Source: Ephemeroptericola cinctiostellae (GTDB lineage Bacteria > Pseudomonadota > Gammaproteobacteria > Burkholderiales > Burkholderiaceae). Taken from it: DNA of 64,000 bases. Of this stretch, positions 46,922-56,982 are shown piece by piece. The notes beneath the pieces are model-generated. The model was not told the origin of the DNA, searched no databases, and saw only the letters and a program-made list of their open reading frames with translations. Position 1 is the first letter of the stretch, and each line of letters begins with the position of its first letter. The DNA is taken from NCBI RefSeq assembly GCF_003339525.1, contig NZ_CP031124.1:868001-932000 (forward strand), written 5' to 3'. Both the position numbers and the translations under genes were made by a program.

Positions 46922-48397
46922 ATGTACCTGTCTTTACAAAAGAAGTTTTTCTTAGCCTTTTTTTCCATTGCGGTGTTACTGGTTGTCATTTTGGCCAGTA
47001 TGATGCACTACATCGTGCGTGACAGTTTTGGTGATTACATGGCGCGGGTGAAATTGCAGCGTTTGGCGCCCGTGCAAAAAGTGGTGGTTCAGTTTGTGAA
47101 TGAACGGCACGATCTGTCCGTGTTGAAAACAGATGGGGCATGGGAAAACTTGGTGCTGGCTGTTGAGGAGGTGAAGCGCGAGGCCAAGGCCACCAAGGCT
47201 GCCCGTGATGCTGAAAAAGAAGGGCGAATCGACTATTCTTTTTCCCCCGAGGACAAAGGTTTGCCGCCACTGGAGGAAGACAACGACCGTTTGCCTCCTT
47301 ATGTTCGTGGTGTGGCTTTATTGGATGCCAATGGTGAGTTTGTCGCAGGTGAGCCAATACCTGTTGAGCAGGCATTGCGTTTTCCCATCAAAAATAACAA
47401 CAACACAACGGTTGCGTCATGGTTGATTCGCAAAGGGCCGCCAGAGAATGACGCTTTGGGTCAACATTTTTTGGCTGAGCAGGTCAAATGGTCTTTCTGG
47501 TTGTTGTCTCTTTCAGCCGCTTTTTCAGGTGTTTTGGCGTGGTTGTTGGCGCGTTATTTTAAAAAGCCGATGGCGGTGTTACAAAATGGTTTTCGACGTG
47601 TCGCTGCTGGTGATTTGGCGACCCGTTTACCTGCATCACAAGACAATGAAATGGGTGAGATCCAGCGCAATTTCAATAGCATGACGTCACAGTTGCAAGC
47701 ACAAGAAACAGCACGCCGCCAATGGGTGGCTGATACGTCGCATGAGTTGCGCACGCCACTGACCATTTTGCGCATGCGCAATGAGGCCATGCGAGATGGC
47801 ATCATCGCCGTCTCGGACGATGAATGGCAACGCAATTTGAGCACCATTTCTGACCTTACGGTGCTGATTGATGATTTGCAATCGGTAGCACGTGCAACCG
47901 AAGGTGGTTGGGATTTGAAGTTCGCTCAAATGCATGTGCAGGCCTCTTTGGAGGATGCGTTGCAAGACAATGCCGCTGCATTTACCGCATCGGGTTTGTC
48001 TTTGAAGTTGCATGTGTTGAGCAAGCAGCCGCTGTATATTGAGGGTGATGCACAGCGCTTGCATCAGGTGTTGCGCAATGTTTTATTGAACAGCTTGCGC
48101 TATACCGATGCACCAGGCGAGACATTGATTGAGGTTTCTAGCAAAGGGAAAAATGTTCGCATCGAGGTGATGGACAGTGCGCCTGGCGTGCCAGATGCTG
48201 CTTTACCTCATTTGTTTGAGCGTTTTTACCGCTGTGAAGGGTCGCGCAATCGTGCCACGGGTGGCTCGGGCTTGGGTTTGGCGATTTGCGAAGGCATCGT
48301 GCATGCGCACAAAGGCAAAATTTGGGCGCAGCATTCTCGATTAGGCGGCTTGAGTGTGGTGGTCGAATTGCCTTTACATCAGCCTGTTAAAAAATAA
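46922..48397 (+). CDS. BaeS-like sensor histidine kinase
   Basis: Membrane kinase of 491 residues: transmembrane segments near 10-30 and 190-210, a periplasmic sensor between them rich in charged residues (including a KREAKATKAARDAEKEG stretch), a HAMP region, then H274 in DTSHELRTPL, the N box NVLLNSLRY and G boxes DSAPGVP and GSGLGLAI. It resembles BaeS, which responds to envelope stress and drug efflux needs. The paired regulator begins 94 bp after its stop. Confidence 0.92.
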   Translation: MYLSLQKKFFLAFFSIAVLLVVILASMMHYIVRDSFGDYMARVKLQRLAPVQKVVVQFVNERHDLSVLKTDGAWENLVLAVEEVKREAKATKAARDAEKEGRIDYSFSPEDKGLPPLEEDNDRLPPYVRGVALLDANGEFVAGEPIPVEQALRFPIKNNNNTTVASWLIRKGPPENDALGQHFLAEQVKWSFWLLSLSAAFSGVLAWLLARYFKKPMAVLQNGFRRVAAGDLATRLPASQDNEMGEIQRNFNSMTSQLQAQETARRQWVADTSHELRTPLTILRMRNEAMRDGIIAVSDDEWQRNLSTISDLTVLIDDLQSVARATEGGWDLKFAQMHVQASLEDALQDNAAAFTASGLSLKLHVLSKQPLYIEGDAQRLHQVLRNVLLNSLRYTDAPGETLIEVSSKGKNVRIEVMDSAPGVPDAALPHLFERFYRCEGSRNRATGGSGLGLAICEGIVHAHKGKIWAQHSRLGGLSVVVELPLHQPVKK

Positions 48398-48491
48398 ACT
48401 CAGAGCACATCTGATTTATGCACGATTTATGCACAATGCCGTGCAAGAATCCCGTTATACAAGTGATGTTCACTTTACAGAGGAGCCGTAC

Positions 48492-49214
48492 ATGAGCGAA
48501 CGTAAGAGTCAAATTCTACTGGTGGAAGATGAGGCAATGATTGCCCAAGTTCAGCAGGCCTATCTACAAAATGCAGGCTATTTGGTGCATTGGCATGAGC
48601 GTGGTGATGCGGTGATTGAAGCCGTAAAAATCCAAAAGCCTGATATTGTCTTGCTTGACATCATGATTCCTGACATCAAAGGCCGTGATGGTGTGGCCTT
48701 GTGCCAAGCGATCCGAGAGTTTTCGGATGTGCCCATCATGATGGTGACGGCCAAGGTTGAAGAGCTTGATCGATTGGTGGGTTTTGAAAGCGGTGCCGAT
48801 GATTATTTGTGTAAACCATTTAGTCCGAAAGAAATGGTTGCGCGCGTGAAGGCCCTGTTGCGTCGTCGCCACTCACCTTCGATTGCTCAATCTGCATTTG
48901 TCTATGATCCGGCCGCGCAAGTGATTCGTTACGGCGATCAAAAGCTGGATTTAACGCCCACCGAGCTGCGTTTGTTCAATACGTTGCTCATGCAGCCTGA
49001 GCGAATTTTTTCTCGCGATCAGTTGATTGCTCAAGCTTACAATGATAATCTTGAGGTGTTTGATCGTGCGGTGGACAGCCACATCAAAAATCTGCGTAAA
49101 AAGATTGCTTTGGTTTTACCTGATGTTGAAGTGGTGCAGTCAGTGTATGGTTTGGGGTATCGTTACTCGCCACCGACTTCTGAAATTGATTTTATTACGG
49201 GAGAACAGCCTTAA
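48492..49214 (+). CDS. BaeR-like OmpR-family response regulator
   Basis: A 240-residue regulator. The receiver has the acidic pocket VEDE, phosphoacceptor D56 in VLLDIMIP and K108 in CKPF; VPIMMVTAKVEELDRLVGFE is strikingly close to E. coli BaeR. The winged helix ends VQSVYGLGYRYS. The frame runs back into the kinase gene, but GAGGAG six bases before ATG 48492 settles the start. Likely targets are envelope-stress genes; MscS and a desaturase lie immediately downstream. Confidence 0.93.
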   Translation: MSERKSQILLVEDEAMIAQVQQAYLQNAGYLVHWHERGDAVIEAVKIQKPDIVLLDIMIPDIKGRDGVALCQAIREFSDVPIMMVTAKVEELDRLVGFESGADDYLCKPFSPKEMVARVKALLRRRHSPSIAQSAFVYDPAAQVIRYGDQKLDLTPTELRLFNTLLMQPERIFSRDQLIAQAYNDNLEVFDRAVDSHIKNLRKKIALVLPDVEVVQSVYGLGYRYSPPTSEIDFITGEQP

Positions 49215-49273
49215 TTGAATGTTGTTGCTGTTCTACCCGATTGTTGATTTAATGGCAACTTTAAGGATGACTT

Positions 49274-50587
49274 TTGACCAGTACAACAGATTTTAAGCTC
49301 TTCGGTGAAGCCGCCGAATTCGATGGTTTCTTTGACATGCTCGCCCACATCACGCCACAAGAGTGGCTGATGTCGGCGGGCTTTATTGCGTTGGCCTGTG
49401 GCATGGCCTGGTGGGTACGCCGTTGGTTGGGGCAGCGTCGCTTTGGGGAAACCACTCCGCCGTGGTTCAGTAGCGTCGAATTTTCACGTTTTGTGTTGCC
49501 GTTTTTTCTGTGGTTATCTGCTGATCTGGTTCAAGTGTGGGCGGAGTCCAATCAGCAACCCGCCAATTGGTATGAGTTTTTATCGCAGATTTTTGGTGCG
49601 TTTTTTGTGGTGCGCCTGTTTTTGTACATGGTGCGCCGTGCGTTACCCAAAGAAGGCGGCATCCGACACAGCATTGAACGCCTCGCCATTGTGTCCACTT
49701 GGATGGTGATGTTGCTCAATTATGTGGGTAAGCTGGACACGTGGGTGCACCAACTGGATGACTGGCATGTTAAATTGGGTAAAAACACCATCACGGCCAC
49801 CAATGTTTTGACTTTGTTGCTTGTGGTGGGGGTGGCTTGGTTGGTGGTCAAATGGTTGGATCACGAGATCGAATATGTGGTGCTGAAAAACCCAAATCGA
49901 TATTTTGCGGAAATTAACCTGTCTGTTCGGGTTGTGGTGGTGCGTATTTTAAAAGCAATTTTATTGGTGGTGGCCGTGCTGCTCAGTTTAGCCGCAGCAG
50001 GTCTTGATTTGACCGTGCTGTCGGTGTTCGGCGGTGCATTGGGCGTTGGTATTGGTTTGGGGTTACAAAAAATTGCCAGTAATTATGTGTCTGGTTTTGT
50101 GATTTTGTTTGAAGGCAGTGTGCGCATTGGTGACTTAATTTCAACTGTCGACGGTTCGCGCGGTTATGTGACGCAAATTAATTCACGTTATGCCGTCATT
50201 CAAGGGGTGGATGGCAGTGAAACGTTGGTGCCGAATGAATCTTTGGTCACATCGCCTGTGGTGAATTGGTCTTTGCATGAAAAAAACCTGTGGATGAGCA
50301 CCTCAGTGCAAGTCAAACACGAAACCGATATTGATTTTATTCGCCCTAAATTGCTTGAAGTGGTGTCGGCAATCCCTCGTGTGTTGCCCAGCCCTGCGGC
50401 GTGCGTGTATTTGTCAAAAATCACCGAAAAAGGTTATGTCCTCGAGGTTGCATGGTGGATCAATGATCCAGAGAATGGTCGTTCAAACATCAATTCAGAT
50501 GTCAATATGGCGATTTGGCAGACTTGCCGCGCAGCCAATGTTGAATTTTTTACCTTGCAGGCCAGCGAGCCTGAGAAAACCACATAA
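49274..50587 (+). CDS. MscS family mechanosensitive channel
   Basis: A 437-residue membrane protein with extra N-terminal transmembrane segments before the pore. The pore helix and beta domain run from about residue 235: GALGVGIGLGLQKIASNYVSG, then ILFEGSVRIGDLI and NSLVTSP-like LVPNESLVTSPVVNWS. It would release solutes on hypo-osmotic shock. The start is a TTG at 49274, supported by AAGGA six bases upstream; the next ATG would cut the first 21 residues. It lies 59 bp after the BaeR-like gene with no terminator between, so cotranscription is possible. Confidence 0.92.
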   Translation: MTSTTDFKLFGEAAEFDGFFDMLAHITPQEWLMSAGFIALACGMAWWVRRWLGQRRFGETTPPWFSSVEFSRFVLPFFLWLSADLVQVWAESNQQPANWYEFLSQIFGAFFVVRLFLYMVRRALPKEGGIRHSIERLAIVSTWMVMLLNYVGKLDTWVHQLDDWHVKLGKNTITATNVLTLLLVVGVAWLVVKWLDHEIEYVVLKNPNRYFAEINLSVRVVVVRILKAILLVVAVLLSLAAAGLDLTVLSVFGGALGVGIGLGLQKIASNYVSGFVILFEGSVRIGDLISTVDGSRGYVTQINSRYAVIQGVDGSETLVPNESLVTSPVVNWSLHEKNLWMSTSVQVKHETDIDFIRPKLLEVVSAIPRVLPSPAACVYLSKITEKGYVLEVAWWINDPENGRSNINSDVNMAIWQTCRAANVEFFTLQASEPEKTT

Positions 50588-50700
50588 ACCACAAGGCGGA
50601 TGGGTTCATCCGTCGTTGTGTGGATTTCGTCAAATCCCCATCCTGTATTATGAAAAATACGTTAAAATAGTATCATTACGAACAACTGAGAGCTTCGCTT

Positions 50701-51888
50701 ATGAATGCCTTTTTGAACTTTTTATCCAACGGTATACTTGATTGGTCTTTTGGGCAAATGGTCGTGTACACGTTGATTGTGACGCACATCACCATTGCGT
50801 CCGTGACCATTTATTTGCATCGCCATTCAGCGCATCGCGCCTTGGACTTGCATCCCATTCCTGCGCATTTTTTCCGCTTTTGGCTGTGGTTGACTTCAGG
50901 TCAACACACCAAAGAATGGACGTCCATTCATCGCAAACACCATGCCAAATGTGAAACGGAAGAGGATCCGCACAGCCCCGTCACGAAGGGCTTGAGTACT
51001 GTGTTGTGGCAAGGTGCAGATTTGTATCGCATCGAAGCCAAAAACAAAGAAACCTTGCAAAAGTATGGTGCAGGTACGCCAGATGATTGGATGGAGCGCC
51101 ATGTTTATACGCCATTGACGTTCTATGGCATCATCCTCATGTTGCTCATCGACTTTGTGTTGTTTGGTTTTGCAGGGATCACCATTTGGGCCATTCAAAT
51201 GGCTTGGATTCCTTTCTTTGCGGCAGGTGTCATCAATGGCATTGGTCACTGGTGGGGTTATCGTAATTTTGACAGCCCAGACACATCGACCAATATTTCA
51301 CCGTGGGGCATGTTGATTGGTGGTGAAGAGTTACACAACAACCACCACACGTATGCCACTTCAGCAAAGTTTTCCACCAAGTGGTATGAGTTTGATTTGG
51401 GCTGGTGTTACATTCGCGTACTGAGTGCGCTTGGTTTGGCTAAGGTGAAAAAAACCATACCCAAAGCGGTCTTTGTCAGCAATGTACCCGTTGATGAGCA
51501 TACCTTGGAGTCCATCATCAAAAACCGCTACGAAGTGATGGCGAGCTATGCGCAGTCTTTGAGTCAAAGCGTTAAGGCAGAGATCGAGGCTTTGCGCATC
51601 ACCAATGAAAGTGCTGCCCAACGTTTGTCAGCCATTCGTAAGTCATTGTTGCGGGATACGGACCACATTTCAGGCGATGTCGTGGCTCGAGTGGAGCAAA
51701 ACATTGTGGTCAGTCCAACGGTGCAAAAATTGTATGAAATGCGCAACGAGTTGGCCCTGTTGTGGCGTCGTTCAAGTTTGACCCGTGATGAATTATTGGC
51801 GCATCTGCATGATTGGTGCGAGCGCGCAGAGCAAAGTGGGATTGAGACATTGCAGTGTTTTTCTTTGCAATTGCGCACTTACCGCTAA
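50701..51888 (+). CDS. acyl-CoA/phospholipid fatty acid desaturase
   Basis: Integral membrane di-iron desaturase of 395 residues. The three histidine boxes are HRHSAH (40-45), HRKHH (77-81) and HNNHH (211-215), with the GHWWGY and WGMLIGGEELHNN context of bacterial delta-9 desaturases (DesA/DesC-like). A helical C-terminal tail of about 120 residues follows. It introduces double bases into acyl chains, so likely adjusts membrane fluidity. It is separated from the MscS gene by 113 bp that includes AT-rich promoter-like sequence, and is closed by a terminator. Confidence 0.93.
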   Translation: MNAFLNFLSNGILDWSFGQMVVYTLIVTHITIASVTIYLHRHSAHRALDLHPIPAHFFRFWLWLTSGQHTKEWTSIHRKHHAKCETEEDPHSPVTKGLSTVLWQGADLYRIEAKNKETLQKYGAGTPDDWMERHVYTPLTFYGIILMLLIDFVLFGFAGITIWAIQMAWIPFFAAGVINGIGHWWGYRNFDSPDTSTNISPWGMLIGGEELHNNHHTYATSAKFSTKWYEFDLGWCYIRVLSALGLAKVKKTIPKAVFVSNVPVDEHTLESIIKNRYEVMASYAQSLSQSVKAEIEALRITNESAAQRLSAIRKSLLRDTDHISGDVVARVEQNIVVSPTVQKLYEMRNELALLWRRSSLTRDELLAHLHDWCERAEQSGIETLQCFSLQLRTYR

Positions 51889-51934
51889 AAAAATATCCAT
51901 CTCAGCCATCTCGCTTATGATAGGGATGGCATTG

Positions 51935-51967
51935 AAAAAGGCTTGCCATTTGCGCAAGCCTTTTTTT
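51935..51967 (+). terminator. terminator after the desaturase gene
   Basis: AAAAAGGCTTGC-N7-GCAAGCCTTTTT, a 12-bp stem with two further T's. Confidence 0.92.
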
Positions 51968-52036
51968 GTATAAAAAGTACCCAAATCCTTTACAATGTCG
52001 CATTGTGGATTTTTAATGATTTTATAAAGCGGTGAT

Positions 52037-52777
52037 ATGAGCAGTTCAAAAATTTTATTTGGTTTTCATGCGGTGCAAGCGCGATTGCGTGTGGCCTCGA
52101 CATCGGTGCGCGAAGTGTATGTCGAAAATGCCCGCGGCGATAAGCGCATGCAGCATTTCATTGGCAGTTTGGCGCGCTTGAACATTGAGCCGCGCTTGGT
52201 GGACAAACACCGCCTTGATGGCATTGTGGGTCACAGCCGCCACCAAGGCGTAGCGGCTTTGGTCGGTGACATTCGTTTGGCGAGCAGTGTGGATGAAGTG
52301 TTGGAAAACCTCATCGTCCCGCCGTTGTTGTTGGTGCTTGATGGCGTCACTGATCCGCATAACCTTGGTGCCTGTTTGCGGGTCGCCGATGCGGCAGGTG
52401 TGCATGCCGTGATTGCCCCAAAAGATAAGGCGGTCGGTATCAATCCAACCGTGGCCAAAGTGGCATCGGGTGCTGCCGATCATGTGCCTTACATCATGGT
52501 CACCAATTTGGCACGCACCTTGCGTGAAATCAAAGAGTATGACATTTGGGTGGTGGGCACGGATGAAGAGGGAACCAGTTCTTTGCATGAGGCCAAGGTG
52601 GGGGGGGCGATTGCTTGGGTCATGGGTGCCGAGGGTGAAGGCATGCGGCGTTTGACACGCGAAACCTGCGATGAATTGGTGCGCATTCCGATGGCGGGTT
52701 CGGTGGCCAGTTTGAATGTGTCGGTGGCGGCGGGTGTGTGTTTATTTGAGTCTGTGCGTCAACGTGGTGCGCTGTAA
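52037..52777 (+). CDS. rlmB: 23S rRNA (guanosine(2251)-2'-O)-methyltransferase RlmB
   Basis: SPOUT-class methyltransferase of 246 residues. The N-terminal substrate-binding domain begins [13 protein letters not shown]; the trefoil-knot motifs are [33 protein letters not shown] and [17 protein letters not shown]. These three blocks define the TrmH/RlmB group, and the first block plus length favour RlmB. ATG 52037 follows GGTGAT, a weak ribosome binding site. The gene after rnr in many bacteria is rlmB; rnr is not in this window. Confidence 0.95.
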   Translation: MSSSKILFGFHAVQARLRVASTSVREVYVENARGDKRMQHFIGSLARLNIEPRLVDKHRLDGIVGHSRHQGVAALVGDIRLASSVDEVLENLIVPPLLLVLDGVTDPHNLGACLRVADAAGVHAVIAPKDKAVGINPTVAKVASGAADHVPYIMVTNLARTLREIKEYDIWVVGTDEEGTSSLHEAKVGGAIAWVMGAEGEGMRRLTRETCDELVRIPMAGSVASLNVSVAAGVCLFESVRQRGAL

Positions 52778-52846
52778 AGCATTGTATGCTCGCTGAATGG
52801 TCAACTTGGTAATGTTGGGCTAAGTTCAGATCAAATTGAAGGCCGT

Positions 52847-52876
52847 TTGATAATCATGGCGGGATGTTTTTATATT
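52847..52876 (+). promoter_or_regulatory. candidate promoter of ypfJ
   Basis: TTGATA (52847-52852), 18-bp spacer, TATATT (52871-52876), with the ATG at 52899 only about 16 nt after the expected start. Confidence 0.5.
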
Positions 52877-52898
52877 TAAGAGACATGAAGGAAATAAA

Positions 52899-53801
52899 AT
52901 GAGATTGGATCCCTTAAGCGAGAGTCGTGATGTTGAGGATCGCCGCGACGGCAGTGGCAGCAGTGACAGTGGTGGTTTGTTGGGTGGGTTGCTGGGGGGC
53001 GGCGGGCGCTTGGGCATCGGCAGTATGATTTTGGCTGCTGTGGCGTATTTTGTGTTCGGCATCAGCCCATCAACAACGTTGTCGGGCTTGGATGCTGTGC
53101 AGTCTATGGCACCCAGCACATCATCGGCCAAAGTGGCGCCAGCAGGAACTTACACCAAAGACACTCAAGCGGTTTTTGCTTCAAAAATTTTGCAAAGCAC
53201 CAAAGATGTGTGGAGTGCTGAGTTCGCCGCAGCTGGTGGTCAATACCAAGCCCCTGTGATGGTCTTGTATGACGGTGCAACGCGGACCGCGTGTGGCACG
53301 GGTCAAGCCGCTGCAGGACCATTTTATTGTCCAGGTGATCAGAAAATTTATTTGGATCTGTCTTTTTTCAACCAAATGAGCCGACAAATGGGTGCGGCTG
53401 GTGATTTCGCGCAAGCGTATGTGATTGCCCATGAAGTCGGCCATCACGTGCAGAATCAAATGGGTATTGAAGAAAAAGTCAGTGCACGTCGTGCGCGCGT
53501 GTCTGAGGCCGATGGTAATGCTTTGTCGGTGCGTGTTGAGTTGCAAGCCGATTGCTTTGCTGGTGTGTGGGCGGTCAAAGCCAATGCGAAAAATAAAATC
53601 CTTGAAACGGGGGATCTCGAAGAGGGCTTGAACGCTGCGCACCAAATTGGTGATGACTATTTACAAAAACAAGCGCAAGGTTATGCTGTGCCCGACAGCT
53701 TTACACATGGCAGTTCGGCACAACGCATGCGCTGGTTTAAACAAGGTTTGCAAACAGGTGACTGGAAACAGTGCGACACATTCCGCGCCACCGCTTTATA
53801 A
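52899..53801 (+). CDS. ypfJ: neutral zinc metallopeptidase (YpfJ family)
   Basis: A 300-residue protein with a charged N-terminus, a Gly-rich stretch (29-40), one membrane anchor (about 41-58) and a periplasmic zinc-peptidase domain. The metal motif is HEVGH (178-182), followed by the conserved ELQADCFAGVWA. This is the zinc_peptidase/YpfJ family, whose substrates are unknown. AAGGA six bases before ATG 52899 supports the start. A 9-bp stem (53811-53842) lies just downstream but lacks a T run, so it is at best a weak terminator. Confidence 0.93.
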   Translation: MRLDPLSESRDVEDRRDGSGSSDSGGLLGGLLGGGGRLGIGSMILAAVAYFVFGISPSTTLSGLDAVQSMAPSTSSAKVAPAGTYTKDTQAVFASKILQSTKDVWSAEFAAAGGQYQAPVMVLYDGATRTACGTGQAAAGPFYCPGDQKIYLDLSFFNQMSRQMGAAGDFAQAYVIAHEVGHHVQNQMGIEEKVSARRARVSEADGNALSVRVELQADCFAGVWAVKANAKNKILETGDLEEGLNAAHQIGDDYLQKQAQGYAVPDSFTHGSSAQRMRWFKQGLQTGDWKQCDTFRATAL

Positions 53802-54004
53802 TCTTTTCATAACCGCGTTTATGTATTGACGTGAACGCGGTTGCTTCATTGATGTGTTTCTAACATCAACCTTTGTTTTTTCACCGCCATTCTTGTTTTT
53901 TACTTCGTCGCCCTCAAATGAGAGCTATTGGCTGAACCATTGATCAGCCACCCAAATTCCAAAAAAAGTGCAGATTACTTTTTTTGTCTACCAAGGAGTG
54001 AAAA

Positions 54005-56479
54005 ATGTCTGAAGAAATCATCAAAAAACCGCGCGCACCACGAGCGGTCAAAAAAAGCACTGCCCAGATGGAGGCCCTTACGACTGAAGTCGCAGTGAAT
54101 CCACTTCTGCCTTTGTTGCCTTTGCGTGACGTTGTGGTCTTCCCACACATGGTCATTCCATTGTTTGTAGGGCGTGAGAAATCCATTCGTGCATTGGAAG
54201 CTGCGAGTGCGGCTGAGCAAGACGTGGTTTTGGTCGCGCAAAAGAACCCTGAAAAAGACAATCCAGAAGCCGCTGATTTGTACAACGTTGGCTGTGTCGC
54301 ACGTATTTTGCAGATGTTGAAGCTGCCCGATGGCACGGTCAAAGTGCTGGTTGAGGGTGAGAAACGTGCCAACCTCAGCCATGTGGCTGAAAAAGACGGA
54401 TACTTGGTGTGTCAGGCCGATGCCATGACGGACGTGGATGCCGATGCGGCTGAAGTTGAAGCTTTGCGGCGCACCGTGCTGACGCAGTTTGAAAACTATG
54501 TCAAATTGAACAAAAAAATCCCTGCTGAAATCCTCAACTCACTGGCGAGCATTGATGACGGTGCGCATTTGGCCGACACCATTGTCGCGCACTTGCCCAT
54601 TAAATTGGAGCTTAAGCAGGATTTGCTTGAATTGCGCAGCGTGAAAACACGCCTCGAAGACGTGTTGCATCAAATGGAAGTTGAAATCGACATCCTGCAA
54701 GTTGAAAAACGCATCCGTGGTCGAGTCAAACGCCAAATGGAAAAAAGCCAACGCGAATATTATTTGAATGAACAAGTCAAAGCCATTCAAAAAGAGCTCG
54801 GTGAAGGTGAAGAAGGTGCGGACATTGAGGAGCTCGAGAAAAAAATCATCGCCGCTAACATGCCCAAAGAAGCGCGCGACAAGGCCGATGGTGAATTGAA
54901 GAAGCTTAAATTGATGTCACCGATGTCCGCAGAAGCGGGTGTGGTGCGTAATTACCTCGAAACCCTCGTCAGTTTGCCGTGGAAGAAGAAGACCAAAGCC
55001 AATCACAATTTGGCCAAGGCCGATGCCATGCTCAATGAGGACCATTACGGCCTTGAAAAAGTCAAAGAGCGTGTGCTGGAATACCTCGCCGTGCAACAGC
55101 GCGTTGAGAAAAACAAATCACCCATTTTGTGCCTCGTTGGCCCCCCAGGTGTGGGCAAAACCTCACTCGGTCAATCGATTGCCCGCGCCACCAATCGCAA
55201 GTTTGTGCGCATGGCTTTGGGTGGCGTGCGTGATGAATCCGAAATTCGTGGCCACCGCCGCACCTACATTGGTGCGATGATGGGGCGTGTGTTGCAAAGC
55301 TTAACCAAAGTGGGTGTGCGCAACCCGTTGTTTTTGCTCGATGAAATTGACAAAATGGGGCAAGATTTTCGTGGGGATCCCGCATCGGCGTTACTTGAGG
55401 TGTTGGATCCAGAACAAAATCACACGTTCTCAGATCATTACGTTGAAGTCGATTTTGATTTGTCTGACGTGATGTTTGTTGCGACCTCAAACTCGTACAA
55501 TATCCCAGGTCCCTTGCTTGATCGCATGGAAATTATTCGTTTGTCGGGTTACACCGAAGATGAAAAATTATCGATTGCACAAAAATACCTGTTGCCCAAA
55601 CAGTTGAAAAACAACGGCTTGAAAGCAGGTGAGTTGAACGTGACCGATGAGGCCTTGCGCGACATCATTCGCTATTACACCCGTGAAGCAGGGGTGCGCT
55701 CGCTTGAGCGTGACATTTCAAAACTCTGCCGCAAAGCCGTGAAAATGGTCTTGCTCAACAAAGATTTGAAAACAGTCACCATTGACAGCAGCAACATTGA
55801 AAATTACCTGGGTGTGAAACGTTTTAGCTTTGGCATTGCGGAAAAAGACAACCGTGTTGGTCAAGTCACAGGATTGGCATGGACGGAAGTGGGGGGCGAG
55901 TTGCTCACCATTGAGACGCAAGTCATGCCAGGCAAAGGCATCATGACACGTACGGGCTCACTTGGCGATGTGATGAAAGAGTCGGTCGAAGCCGCACGCA
56001 CCGTCGTTCGCGCGCGCGCGAATGCCTTTGGGATCAGCAATGCCACTTTTGACAAAAAAGACATTCACGTCCACGTGCCTGAAGGGGCAACACCAAAAGA
56101 TGGTCCATCGGCAGGCATTGCCATGACCACGGCGCTCGTGTCTGCATTGACAGGTAACCCAGTGAAAGCCAATGTCGCCATGACAGGTGAAATCACTTTA
56201 CGTGGTGAAGTGTTGGCAATTGGTGGGTTGAAAGAGAAATTGCTCGCGGCTTTGCGCGGTGGCATCACCGTTGCGTTAATCCCTCATGAAAATGTCAAAG
56301 ACTTGGCCGAAATTCCAGATAATGTCAAAAATGGCATTGAGATCATTCCAGTGAAATGGATTGAAGAGGTGCTGGCAAATGCTTTGGAAAAACCGATTGA
56401 GCCGATTGTCGAACCTGAAGTCGTGCCTGTGGTCGCGACGGCGGAGGTGCCGTTGAAGCCAGAAGGTAAGGCGCATTGA
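54005..56479 (+). CDS. lon: ATP-dependent protease Lon
   Basis: Cytoplasmic homohexameric AAA+ serine protease for damaged and regulatory proteins. The N-terminal substrate-binding domain begins PLLPLRDVVVFPHMVIPLF; Walker A is GPPGVGKT (379-386); the Ser-Lys dyad is S702 in DGPSAGIAM and K745 in GGLKEK. 824 residues, slightly longer than E. coli Lon (784) owing to a variable N-terminus and a Pro/Val/Glu-rich tail. AAGGAG seven bases before ATG 54005 supports the start. Around 53892-53916 CTTG-TTT and a CCCTCAAAT could be a sigma32-like promoter, as expected for lon, but the match is weak. Confidence 0.98.
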   Translation: MSEEIIKKPRAPRAVKKSTAQMEALTTEVAVNPLLPLLPLRDVVVFPHMVIPLFVGREKSIRALEAASAAEQDVVLVAQKNPEKDNPEAADLYNVGCVARILQMLKLPDGTVKVLVEGEKRANLSHVAEKDGYLVCQADAMTDVDADAAEVEALRRTVLTQFENYVKLNKKIPAEILNSLASIDDGAHLADTIVAHLPIKLELKQDLLELRSVKTRLEDVLHQMEVEIDILQVEKRIRGRVKRQMEKSQREYYLNEQVKAIQKELGEGEEGADIEELEKKIIAANMPKEARDKADGELKKLKLMSPMSAEAGVVRNYLETLVSLPWKKKTKANHNLAKADAMLNEDHYGLEKVKERVLEYLAVQQRVEKNKSPILCLVGPPGVGKTSLGQSIARATNRKFVRMALGGVRDESEIRGHRRTYIGAMMGRVLQSLTKVGVRNPLFLLDEIDKMGQDFRGDPASALLEVLDPEQNHTFSDHYVEVDFDLSDVMFVATSNSYNIPGPLLDRMEIIRLSGYTEDEKLSIAQKYLLPKQLKNNGLKAGELNVTDEALRDIIRYYTREAGVRSLERDISKLCRKAVKMVLLNKDLKTVTIDSSNIENYLGVKRFSFGIAEKDNRVGQVTGLAWTEVGGELLTIETQVMPGKGIMTRTGSLGDVMKESVEAARTVVRARANAFGISNATFDKKDIHVHVPEGATPKDGPSAGIAMTTALVSALTGNPVKANVAMTGEITLRGEVLAIGGLKEKLLAALRGGITVALIPHENVKDLAEIPDNVKNGIEIIPVKWIEEVLANALEKPIEPIVEPEVVPVVATAEVPLKPEGKAH

Positions 56480-56490
56480 GCGATCAAAAA

Positions 56491-56526
56491 ATAAAAAAAT
56501 CCAGCAAACATGCTGGATTTTTTTAT
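56491..56526 (+). terminator. terminator after lon
   Basis: A perfect 16-bp stem containing ATCCAGCA / TGCTGGAT around AACA, with seven A:T pairs forming the U run. Confidence 0.93.
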
Positions 56527-56982
56527 GTCCTATGGGCTTGAGCTGTTTTGGATTTTGGTGCGGAGCTGTGGAGGTTGGTTATAAAACTGAAAACTTTTTT
56601 GACGTTTTAAATTTGATTTTGTGTTTTTTATAGGGTTCAAGTTTTTGATTTTTTTTAAAATGACGTGCATGTGAGTGCATGTTGAAGGTAATGCCTTGGC
56701 TCACATTGGGGGTTTGTCTTTAAGTGTCACGTGTGGAGATGGGTATACAAGGGGAAGCGAGGGATTGCCACATTGCCTTAAAGACGTCCTTCAGAATATG
56801 AAGAAGATGGGGTATTTTAAAAAATGTCGCTTATTCGCATGGCGAGTTGATGGCTTGTTTTGTTGATCTGTTGCTAAAGTTGTGTTTGTCTGGTGATTTT
56901 TTCAGTTTAAGTGTTTTTTATCTGTATTGTAAAGGCACCTGTGCCGTGTTTTAATGGCACCAATTGTTTATTTGAGGATTGT
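56527..56982. other. 456-bp AT-rich intergenic region after lon
   Basis: I find no gene, RNA or repeat here that I can support. A 63-codon frame at 56675-56866 has no ribosome binding site or family resemblance. hupB, which often follows lon in proteobacteria, is absent. Confidence 0.55.

Noticed and set aside
53892..53916. Sigma32-like heat-shock promoter for lon
   Set aside because: CTTGTTT with CCCTCAAAT is only a partial match to CTTGAAA-N11-15-CCCCATNT; mentioned with lon but not listed as a feature.
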